Program-made: the position numbers and the translations under genes
Origin: Triparma columacea
Taxonomy: Eukaryota; Sar; Bolidophyceae; Parmales; Triparmaceae
Length of the DNA stretch: 16,758 nucleotides
Assembly: GCA_030267965.1 (NCBI GenBank)
Contig: BRYA01000199.1
Coordinates: forward strand, 44,948-61,705
Reading direction: 5' to 3'
The notes under the pieces: generated by a model
Told to the model about the DNA's origin: nothing
What the model saw: the letters and a program-made list of their open reading frames with translations, nothing else
Database searches by the model: none
In this document: in pieces, positions 8,310 to 16,641 of the stretch
Position numbering within the stretch: the first letter of the stretch is position 1
Layout of the letters: every line of letters starts with the position of its first letter

Positions 8310-9455
8310 ATGGAAACAGAATCAGAGGTACGATCGTCTCACAAATCATCAAAGACCACAAATGTGGCAGCATCTAGTTTGGACGATTTGACAGACGGTC
8401 AGCAGTTGTGCTTGAACTGGGCTCGTGAGCAAGACTGGGATCGCATCAAGGGGTATGCCAAGGAACATGGTCCTGAGGTTTTGTTAGGTTGTTATAAAGA
8501 GCTTTTTGATGGGGAATGGGAGGTATATTCAGTCCTCACCAGCGCCTTTCTTTACGATAATGTTGAGATGGTCAAGCTTACCTTAGAGGCCGGCTTCAAC
8601 AACAATGAAACCATGTACTTTGCCGCAGGTACATCAATAAATATACATGACAATTCAACAATCTTGAGATTGCTCTTAGAACATGGACTTGACCCTAATG
8701 AGGACCTACGAGTTGAAGGGCTGCTGCGAACGAGTTCCAACCTTTTGGTGCTTGCTGCTGAAAGGGGACACATTGATCAGGCCATAGCACTTCTCGATCA
8801 TGGAGCAAATGTGAACAAGGAAGTGGTTTCCACTCATGGACATGTTCTTTCACCACTTAATAGTACTTTCATTAATGGAGCACACGACTTATGTAGGCTG
8901 TTTCTCACGCGCGGTGCTATTCCAACCACCAACGACGTGCATAATGTGTTTTTAATCTGCCTCAAAGCGTGCAAAGGAGGAAACCCTAGGCTTAGTAGAG
9001 ATGTCGCAATAAAGATGTTCACCACATTTCTTCATCTCGGAAAGCCCGATTCCGACGTAGTTCGAGACAAATTCAATTTAGCCCATCCTTCCTATCGCGA
9101 TCCTACAATGGCCAACATCACGAAACATTACCTTCAAGGCCGTCCCTTCTGCTGCTTCATTTGCGAGGCTCTAACTGCCAAGGAGCGCGACAAGCTCCTA
9201 ATGTGTCCCTGCCGCACTGTCGCCTACTGCTCGAGGGAGTGTCAGCTCAAGCACTGGAGGGAGCACAGGGTGCAGTGCACGGGACCGCTGAACGAAAGGG
9301 GGGAGAGTGAGGCGATGGTCAATAAAAGATCCAAGACAGGGAAGGGAGCGGCGGCGGGAGCAACGGTGGTGGGAGTAGCGGAAGGAGCAGGTGCGATGGG
9401 GAAGAATGGCAAGAAGGGGAAGAAGGGCAAGAATAGTAGGGGTAAGAAGAAGTGA
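8310..9455 (+). CDS. Ankyrin-repeat protein with C-terminal MYND zinc finger, 381 aa, intronless
   Basis: Likely protein-protein interaction adaptor; ankyrin plus MYND proteins are abundant in protists and rarely have known roles. The ATG sits in AAAATGG, a good context. Degenerate ankyrin-type helices span about residues 75-230, best seen in ILRLLLEHGLDPNEDL and LLVLAAERGHIDQAIALL followed by DHGANVN. The MYND finger covers 282-323 with ligands Cys 282 and 285, Cys 299 and 301, Cys 307 and 311, His 319 and Cys 323. The second pair is C-P-C rather than the usual C-x2-C. After the finger comes a low-complexity tail with Ala/Gly runs and a Lys-rich end (GKNGKKGKKGKNSRGKKK), which could bind nucleic acid or act as a nuclear/nucleolar signal. 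Unlike its neighbours the gene has no intron, which could mean an origin by retroposition or recent expansion, but that is inference. Confidence 0.9.
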   Translation: METESEVRSSHKSSKTTNVAASSLDDLTDGQQLCLNWAREQDWDRIKGYAKEHGPEVLLGCYKELFDGEWEVYSVLTSAFLYDNVEMVKLTLEAGFNNNETMYFAAGTSINIHDNSTILRLLLEHGLDPNEDLRVEGLLRTSSNLLVLAAERGHIDQAIALLDHGANVNKEVVSTHGHVLSPLNSTFINGAHDLCRLFLTRGAIPTTNDVHNVFLICLKACKGGNPRLSRDVAIKMFTTFLHLGKPDSDVVRDKFNLAHPSYRDPTMANITKHYLQGRPFCCFICEALTAKERDKLLMCPCRTVAYCSRECQLKHWREHRVQCTGPLNERGESEAMVNKRSKTGKGAAAGATVVGVAEGAGAMGKNGKKGKKGKNSRGKKK

Positions 9456-9483
9456 ACGAAACAATACAGTAATGCGGCGGCTA

Positions 9484-9523
9484 TAAGCAATTTTTCAGAA
9501 TTCTATGTACATCAAATTGCTTA
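9484..9523 (+). repeat. Perfect 10-bp inverted repeat in the MYND gene 3' region
   Basis: TAAGCAATTT at 9484-9493 is the exact reverse complement of AAATTGCTTA at 9514-9523, with a 20-base loop, starting 28 bases after the stop codon. A T-rich run follows. It could form a hairpin in the 3' UTR and influence mRNA stability or 3' end formation; this is structural inference only. Confidence 0.5.
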
Positions 9524-9697
9524 TTTTTTATTGCGATTAGCGTGAGAATGAACAATTTCATATTTCATCAACTTTTTGTCTACCCCTCCGAACTCCTCCT
9601 GCTAACCCTACTCCAAGATTCAGGCATTTATTTTCACATTCAAAGCGATCTATTCTTTTCAAAAATACTGCGTTGCGCTTAACTTCCCCAGCCCCCC

Positions 9698-9872
9698 AGC
9701 CCCCAAGCCCCCCCCCTTAAAATTGCCCTTCGCATCTACCCCAGCCCCCAAGCCCTTAAAATTGCCCTTCCACATCTACCCCAGCCCCCAAGCCCTTTCT
9801 TAAAATTGCCCTTCCACATCTACCCCAGCCCCCAAGCCCCCCCCCTTAAAATTGCCCTTCGCATCTACCCCC
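9698..9872. repeat. Four-copy C-rich tandem repeat, 40-46 bp units
   Basis: Copies lie at 9698-9742, 9743-9782, 9783-9826 and 9827-9872. Each begins AGCCCCCAAGCCC, continues CTTAAAATTGCCCTT, and ends with CATCTACCCC. Copies 1 and 4 share a long C run and CGCATC; copies 2 and 3 share a short C run and CACATC. The units differ mainly by C-run expansion and an inserted TTTC, which suggests slippage plus unequal exchange. Confidence 0.9.
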
Positions 9873-9894
9873 CGTCCAAAATTATCTCTCATCA

Positions 9895-12800
9895 TTAAAA
9901 CAAAAACATCCCCTGGGTCAAAGGCAGGTCCTTGGACATCTCGCAAGTCAATTCAACTCCGTCGGCAGTGACACGGTACGTCTCAGGGTCCACCTTGATC
10001 TCCGGCATCTTATCATTGAGTTTCATATCCTTCTTGCCAATCCCCCTGCATCCCCTGACACCCCACACATTTTTCTTAATGCCGTACTTTTCCTCACAAA
10101 CCTTATTTTCAGCGCACGCTTTACTGACGAAGACGTAGCTGGATTTGGCGCTGCAAGGCGCACTCCTCGCAACCCACATGGGCCTCATGACGACAGGCTG
10201 GGGGGTAGGTATGGAGGCATTTGCGTCTATGAGGAGCGAAGCGACGATTGAATAGGGTTAATCACAACCTGATTGAAGTGCGCTGATAATAGGGAAGATG
10301 GCACATTCAGCCTTTGCTCGCTCCGTTCCCCCCCCTCACCTCCCATTTGGGCCCATGCAATCTGTCCCCCCTTGATGATGAGCTCCGGCTTGGCGCCGAA
10401 GGAGGCAGGATTCCAGAGAACTAGGTCAGCAAGCTTTCCTACCTCAACGGAACCAATGAGGTCGGAGAATCCGTGCGCGATCGCTGGGTTGATGGTGTAC
10501 TTGGCAACGTAGCGCTTTGCCCTCTCATTGTCCACCCTTGATAGTGGGTTGTCCTTCTCGATACCGTAGGCGTCCCCTCCCGCCTTGCCAGCGTCGGCAT
10601 CGTCTTCGAGCTGCCCCCTCTGCATCTTCATCTTGTGGGCGGTCTGCCAGGTCCTCGTGATGACCTCCCCGACCCTACCCATGGCCTGGCTGTCACTGGC
10701 AATGATGCTGATTGCGCCCATGTCGTGAAGGACGTCCTCCGCGGCGATCGTCTCTCCCCTGCGCGGGGGAAGTGTGTGTGTGTGTGTGGGGGGGGGGGGG
10801 GCGTTGCATTAGTTGGAGATGGATGGCAAGCCCTCGATCTACTCTCTTCCCATTCTTACCTGATCCTCGACTCCGCAAACGCGACATCCTCCTTCAAGCT
10901 CTTGTCAAGGTGGTGGCAGACCATGAGCATGTCCAAGTGCTCATCGATCGTGTTGAGGGTCCCCGGCATGGTGGGGTTCGTAGAGCTAGGGATAACGTTG
11001 GGGCTGCAATGAGCGAAGAGAAATAGGGTTAGCAGCAGGGACGTAAAACGAGAGGGGAGCATTTTGAATTGCAGACATGAGTGGGGGCGATTGCTGTCGG
11101 CAACCTGCACGCCGAAAGCTCTTCGCTTTGCTCCTCATCATGTCAACTCACCTCCCGCAAACGGTGATGATGTCTGGAGCGTGGCCTCCGCCTGCGCCCT
11201 CGCTGTGGTAGGTGTGGATCGTCCTGCCTTTCATCGCGGCGAGCGAGTGCTCGCAGCAGCCGCTCTCGTTGAGGGTATCGGTATGTATCGTGACCTGAAT
11301 GTCCTGCTCGTCAGCGAAGGAAAGGCAGGTGTCGATAGTGGCGGGGGTTGTTCCCCAATCCTCGTGGAGCTTCAGACCGCAAGCACCGGCCAAGGTTATG
11401 TCGTAAAGACCCTCCATCTTGGAGGAATTACCCTTGCCAGTGAAGCCAAAGTTGAGGGGGAGGCTGCGGCGGCGAGAGTGCGGCGGCAAGAGAAGCGAGC
11501 CGGGGAGGAAGAGGTGAGTTAGCGTGTAAGGTAAGATATAGAGGTGGCGAGAGAATAAGTAGAGGCGGCGAGAGAATAAGTAGAGGCGGCGAGAGAATAA
11601 GTTAAGGAAGATGTAGAGCCTTGCTCTAGTCTCACCTGTCCGTTGCCTTGATCATCATCTCCATGTGTGCAGGGCTGGGCGTACACGTGGTAGCGTTCGT
11701 CCCCGTCGCCGGTCCCGTCCCTCCCCCGAGCATGGTAGTCAAGCCGGAGGCGATGGCCTCGTCGGCGAGCTGGGGACAGATGTAGTGGACGTGGACGTCG
11801 CAGCCACCGGCGGTTAGAATTAAACCCTCACCAGCGATGGCCTCAGTGTTGACGCCGACGACCAGGTTGGGGGTGACGTTATCCATGGTGTCAGGGTTAC
11901 CGGCCTGCGTAGCGAGGAGGTGAAAAGGTTAAGTCAGCAGTGATGAGGGTAAACATTACCCTCGTTTTCCAAAATCTCACCTTGCCAATCCCGACAATCA
12001 TTCCGTCCTTGATTCCGACGTCCGCCTTGATGATTCCTGTGTGGTCAAGTATGAGAGCGTTCGTGATGACGGTGTCTAGGCTCGCCTTCGCTCCGACCCC
12101 CGAGATCTGTCCGAGTCCGTCCCTGAGTACCTTCCCCCCCCCGAACTTGATCTCGTCCCCATACGTCGTGAAGTCCTTCTCGACCTCTATCACCAGGGAG
12201 GTGTCGCCGAGGCGGAGACGATCGCCAACGGTGGGACCGAAGGTCTTCGCGTAGCTGAGGTGTGTGGGAGGAGCGAAGGGTAAGGGTTGACCAGCAGCGA
12301 GCGAAGGGTGTTAGCTTTTAAGAACTTTTTGTAGCGTCCCATTTTTGTCGCGTCTATTTTGGCCTTATCTAATTTTGGCCTTGTCTCATTCAGTTCCCTT
12401 CGTTTTGCTCACCTCGACCCCTCCATAAAGCTAGGCTCGGCAAACCTAACCTCCTCCTCCAAATGTCTGAACCCCATCCCCACGATCTTCTCAATGAAGC
12501 CAGCCGGTGGACTTCCAACCTTCTCCACGACCCCGTCGACCAACCCGTTCCCACCCTTGACGATTTTCCTGCCTGATATTTCAACCAAGCTAACGGTTTT
12601 CTTCTCCCCAGGTTCGAATCGTACGCTCGTCCCTGCCATAATATTAAGGCGTCTACCGTAAGCGATACCACGGTCGAACTCGAGGTAAGGGTTGCACTCT
12701 ACGAAGTGGTAGTGTGAGCCGACCTGGATAGGTCTATCGGCTGTGTTCATTACGGTTAGGAGAACGGGTGTCTTGGAAGCGTTTAGGGGAATCTTTGAAC

Positions 12801-13552
12801 CGAGTGGTGTGAAGAGGTAGCCGGGGGGGTAAAGGGCGAGGGGGTCGTATGGAAGGGGAGGGAAGGAAGTGAGGGGGGGGATTGGGAGGAATGAACCGAA
12901 TAGGGCAAGGGCGAGGTCGCCGTTAGTGGGTTGGATGGGATTGTGGACTGTGACCAACTGGGGGGGGGTGGGGGAGGGGGGGGGGGAAGGGTTGTTGGAT
13001 AAGCGCCAAGGGTTGTTGGATAAGCGCCAAGGGTTGCCTTCAAAAGATAACGCCTCGCTTCCGGTACGAACCTTTGTCCCGTCTGGGAAGGTAGCCTCAA
13101 CCTGAACCTCATCTAGGATGCTAGGAACAGATGGTAGGACTTGATTAGCTCCTAGCATCGTCCTTGCCGACGACATGAGGTCAGCGACGGTACTAGCACC
13201 ATCTCTTGCTTTCTCCATAACAACAGAAGCAATAAGAGCAGTTGCTTCTACATAATTCAGACGTAGACCTCTGGCTAAACGCTTCTGAGCTAAATATCCA
13301 ACATTATGAAGGAGTAAATGATCTACCTCACGAGGGGAGAGCTGCGATGATGGGGGAGAGAGGATGGGGGGTGAGGGATAGGACAGGGACGAGGAATAGA
13401 GGTAGGATTCTAAGATTTTCTAATCGTTCTCCTCCGACACAATTTTTGGAATCACTGGATTAAATTGGGATATAGATAAGGAGAAGGCTTAATATTGCAC
13501 TCAAGTGACTTGACTATTTAGAAGTGACTCGACTATATACACTAACCTTCAT
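9895..13552 (-). CDS. Urease, fused gamma-beta-alpha form, 856 aa, nine exons
   Basis: Nickel enzyme hydrolysing urea to ammonia and CO2 in the cytosol. Exons (minus strand): 13552-13547, 13341-13072, 12957-12413, 12254-11981, 11904-11636, 11463-11152, 11003-10860, 10758-10340, 10226-9895; all phases fit. The gamma part opens [15 protein letters not shown], the beta part carries TVHNPI and [18 protein letters not shown], and the alpha part follows [19 protein letters not shown]. Active site: His 403 and His 405 (HVHYICP), Lys 486 to be carbamylated and His 488 (KLHEDWG), His 515, His 541, flap Cys 588 and His 589 (MVCHHLDK), Arg 605, Asp 629. All sit four residues below jack bean urease numbering as I recall it, which supports the exon model, including a 6-base coding first exon and removal of an in-frame 114-bp intron. 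The enzyme should be active if UreD/E/F/G-type accessory proteins exist elsewhere. The C-terminus ([10 protein letters not shown]) matches the family. Exon 2 uses AT-ending codons more than later exons. Confidence 0.95.
10227..10339 (-). other. Urease intron 8 with intron-end repeat motifs
   Basis: In sense orientation the 113-bp intron begins GTGAGGGGGGGG followed by GGAGCGAGCAAAGG, and ends CGCTTCGCTCCTCATAG. The motif near the acceptor is complementary to GGAGCGA near the donor. This is one member of the recurring pair noted across the window. The splice sites are supported by the continuous urease motif ASIPTPQPV across the junction. Confidence 0.7.
10772..10801. repeat. Dinucleotide (GT)8 plus poly-G14 tract in urease intron 7
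   Basis: On the plus strand GT repeats at 10772-10787 run into 14 G at 10788-10801. On the gene strand this is poly-C followed by CA repeats, just upstream of the acceptor at 10759, so it forms part of the pyrimidine-rich 3' end of the intron. Confidence 0.85.
11004..11151 (-). other. Urease intron 6 with 9-bp terminal inverted repeat
   Basis: AGCGAAGAG occurs on the plus strand at 11012-11020, next to the acceptor. Its exact reverse complement CTCTTCGCT lies at 11119-11127, near the donor. The acceptor side also carries CTAACCC as branch motif. The intron is 148 bp and fits the urease reading phase (Ser 559 split between exons). Confidence 0.75.
11539..11601. repeat. Three tandem 21-bp repeats in urease intron 5
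   Basis: Units at 11539-11559, 11560-11580 and 11581-11601 are identical except for one T/C difference in the first. Each contains GGCGAGAGAATAAG. They lie in the 172-bp intron 11464-11635, in its donor-proximal half. Confidence 0.95.
12958..13071 (-). other. Urease intron 2: 114 bp, in frame and free of stops, with a tandem 21-bp repeat
   Basis: This stretch reads through as 38 codons, but removing it joins EATFPDGTK directly to LVTVHNPI, the conserved urease order, so it is almost certainly an intron. The donor is GTTCGT and the acceptor follows a C-rich tract ending CCCAG. Two perfect 21-bp copies lie at 12989-13009 and 13010-13030, plus a 6-base partial copy. If retained, the mRNA would stay open and insert a Pro-rich segment with the heptapeptide NPWRLSN twice. 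Confidence 0.8.
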
Positions 13553-14168
13553 AATATGAATAAATGAGGGGGAAAGGTGGATTGGGAGTAAAAGATGTGT
13601 GCCTCTCTCGGAACCTTGCTACGGACTTTGCAACAACAGATTTTTTTTGGGTGTTGGTAGGTGGCATGGAGATAGGAGAGATTTGAGGGGACCGATATTA
13701 CATTTGTTCTTGTAAATACCAAACAAAACGTTGAAAAGGCGCGGATTAGGATGTGGGACATGAAAAGAAATGTGCAGTTTGATCGTGAGCCTTGTCTTGT
13801 GTGTGCTTGTGTTCCCATTTTTTGAGGTTGCGAAAGGAATTTGCTCGAGCCATTCATTACCCGACATTCACTTGCACGAGTGTCTGCTTGGGAGAAGAAG
13901 CGAGTGCTAGGTTTCTCATGAGGAGATTTCCCTTCCCATGGGCGAGCTATCTCTTTGCCAGGGAAAGTTATCCATCTGTGTCTCAACACTTCAGGGGTGC
14001 ATTACAGAACACCAGAACAAATCCGTGTTGTGGGTTGAGATGGTGTCGAGTCGTCATCTTTCGATAAGGTTGGAATCATCATCCATGGTCGTCCATGTTC
14101 TCACAATTTCACCTCAATCCCATCCCCAGATTGAGCTTTACGCAAGATTAAAAACGAAGCTGTAGAAG
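13553..14168. other. Intergenic region between divergent urease and acidic-protein genes
   Basis: These 616 bp should contain the promoters and 5' UTRs of both genes. Reading frames crossing it on either strand lack an ATG at a sensible place and show no recognisable domain. The base composition is mixed, with no repeat. I see no RNA gene. Confidence 0.5.
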
Positions 14169-16535
14169 ATGAGTAACGTTTCCAAGACCGGACAACAAGA
14201 AGAGGGGCATGAAGAACCCTTAGAGCCAACAAACTTCTTGGGCAAAATGGCCACCAAGGACACGATAGAGGGTGTTGAGAGTACCTCAAGAGTCGGGGAA
14301 GGTACGTAAATAGGTTGCGAGTATTCGTTACGGAGTGTTAAGGGGGATGGAGGGGTTCTGTCCGACTTCGGAACGTCCAAAATCTGCTGAAACCTTACCC
14401 GCTAACAACCTCCGCCCCTGCCATTGTTCCACCACTGCAGAGACGTCCAGGAGAGATCCTCAGACTCTAGGGATAGCCGAGGATGGGGACCTTCTCCAAA
14501 CTAAAGGAGTTTCGAAACCATCAAAGGTTGTTAACTCAAATGAAGGCATGCCTGCATCGAGAGAGGTAATGTCTGCTGCAAATACCATTGATGACCAAGA
14601 AGAGTCGAACGGAGCAGCCATTGAGGTCAACGGGGAGCTTGAGGAGGGTCAACCATCCGTAGTGGAAAGCGATTCTAAGCTCGTAGCGTCACCTAGGCTT
14701 CATGAGGAGGGTGAAGGTTTCTGGCAGGAAGGTGAGAGTGGACGAAAAAGGGAAAGAACGCCATGAGATCAACACGGAGAAACGTTTAATACCGGCTCAA
14801 ATTGTGCTCGTGGCCATCTACTTTGTCTTTAGCCGCCCTTACATGAGCCGCACAATAAAACTAAACCCTTTTCATCATCCGCTTCGCTCGTCGTAGGAGA
14901 AGGAGCAGATGATGCTGGGAGGAGGGAGAGGAGGGCAGGGGAAGGAAAAGAGGAGCGAAATAGAAGCTTAGGGAAGTCGAAGCTTCAAAGGGAAGAGGGA
15001 GAGGATGTAAACGATGGGTCAGGGGCGAACGAAATGGTCAATGGGGAAGGAGATGAGCTGGAGGGGAGGGTACCCATTCTTTCACAACTGCAGCGCAATG
15101 TAGAAGACCCTCGTAATTATAAGGGAGACCCAACGCTGTCAGAGGGCGTAAAGGGAAATGAGATTTCAATCGAGAAAAAGGAGGAAGTCTCGAGGATGGT
15201 TATGCAAGACGCAAACGCTGAGTGGGTTGAGCGAGGTGAGTTCGGGTAGTTTGGGCTGCTTGGAGGGAGGTAGAGGAGAATGAGAAGGAGAGGCTGCTTG
15301 CGGTGCTCGTAGGGCATTTGAGGCTCGTCAAATTTCATCCAATGCTAACTCAAACAGCAAATGTCATCTCGAAACGCACCGTCGCGGATGTAACCACGCC
15401 TACCATCACAGCAGGGCCTCGAGGCGGGTACGTATATCCTCAAGAGGGATCTCTCTCTGAAGGTGACGGAGTCTCACTGCCGTTGCAAGTCGCCAGTACA
15501 ACCGAGGACATGAAATTAAACACGTCAAGTGAGGAGACTGCGCTCGACACTAAAGCCGAGGGAGTTGAAAGAGGTGAGTTAAGGGTAGATGGGGGTTTAA
15601 AGGGGGGAGGTAGATGATAAAGGAGGTTTAGCGCGCGGATTTCTGTGACTGCAGAGGCTCGTGGAATATCATTTCAGTACCTGTGCTAACCCCACCAACA
15701 CGTATATCTCCATAAACAAACGCCCACGCGTACATTCACAGCGACGCCTCGAAAGGGCGCTCACTCTCTGGTAGGAGGAGATCCCCTTGATACAGTGGGG
15801 GGTGATTCGCTGTCGTCACATGCAGAGAATTCAAGTGAGGATATGCAAGAGGTGAGATGAGATGAGGAGCGAAGTGACGGGCTGAAAACGTTAAGGATTG
15901 CGAGGGAGAAAATACGCAGGAGTCTTTAATTCTGTATAAGATGCATCTCAAGCCTCACACACTGCCGCTGCGATACTAACTCTTCTTCGTAAAACCCAAT
16001 TCTTGCACAACTCTCCACGCTTTGTCACAGGTGAGAAAGGAATCGGAGTAAAAACGATGTCGCACCTTGCAAACCACGCCCATGCATGTGATGATTTTGT
16101 CTCTAAATATAATCTCGCCTCCCCTACGCGCGACGTTACTACTCCTAACTTACTAACGTCTTTGCTTTCGCGATTTGCTTCGCTCCTCACAGGAAAAGGA
16201 CACAGAAAAGGAATCTCGAGGAGGGAGAGATGAGCGTGTGGAGGAGACTCATATACTTCAGGTTGACGCCCCGATGTCCGATAACTGCTATTCAGTACCC
16301 GATCCAGGCAATGAGAGGCAAATTACTCCGTCTAAGTCACTTGAAAGACCTCGTGGGGACGCTGAACGAGGTGAGTTCGTGTCAGGGGGTTGTTGAGTTG
16401 GAGACCATTGATGTACTACAGGGAAATAAGGACAATATGTAGGAACACGCGTGGAAATCTTTTCATTTTGACTAACAAACGCCATAATCGCCATTACAGC
16501 AGACTCTGAAAATGGTCATGAGGACGCCGGACGAG
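14169..16535 (+). CDS. Acidic low-complexity protein, multi-exon, incomplete in the window (~434 aa seen)
   Basis: Unrecognised. Exons: 14169-14301, 14441-14731, 14897-15235, 15358-15573, 15742-15851, 16193-16370, 16500-16535, then a donor at 16536 with no further exon found. The ATG at 14169 is two codons after an in-frame TAG. The protein is rich in Glu, Ser, Gly and Asp, has no hydrophobic segment or visible fold, and is probably disordered. Five of the six introns are phase 1, and exons 3, 4, 6 and 7 end in nearly the same sequence (GAACGAG or similar, then GTGAGTT), encoding Glu/Gly-Arg-Gly at the border. This suggests that exon-intron units were duplicated or that introns were inserted at similar targets. 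The intron between exons 5 and 6 has an internal CAG/GTGAG junction. The exon chain rests only on splice signals and frame continuity; no homology supports it. Confidence 0.55.
15852..16192 (+). other. 341-bp compound intron with 11-bp terminal inverted repeat and internal recursive splice junction
   Basis: The outer donor is GTGAGATG at 15852 and the outer acceptor CTCACAG ends at 16192. GAGGAGCGAAG (15864-15874) and CTTCGCTCCTC (16178-16188) are exact reverse complements near the two ends. Inside, TTTGTCACAG ends at 16030 and is followed at once by GTGAGAAAGG at 16031. Both halves have their own CTAAC motif upstream of the acceptor. The halves would be introns of 179 and 162 bp around a zero-length exon. 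Confidence 0.65.
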
Positions 16536-16641
16536 GTGAGTTGTGCGTTAAGAGGCGGAAAAGAAAAATACATTTTAATACTCTAGGGGAGAGCAGGAGA
16601 GTCGCGGGAGGGCGCGTTGAAACTTTGTAGTTTTTCCTCAC

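Larger units (their letters stand above)
9456..9894. other. Convergent intergenic region with hairpin and C-rich tandem repeat
   Basis: This 439-bp interval lies between the stop codons of the plus-strand MYND gene and the minus-strand urease gene, so both 3' UTRs fall here. It holds a 10-bp perfect inverted repeat at 9484-9523 and a four-copy C-rich repeat at 9698-9872, described separately. No coding potential is seen. Confidence 0.7.

Noticed and set aside
10635..11026. Two plus-strand frames across urease exons 7 and 8
   Set aside because: They run through the GT/G repeat of an intron and are antisense shadows of conserved urease exons.
13549..13989. Minus-strand reading frame upstream of urease
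   Set aside because: It has no ATG at its start, an unlikely Ser/Arg/Phe-rich composition and no domain. It overlaps the tiny urease first exon and its promoter.
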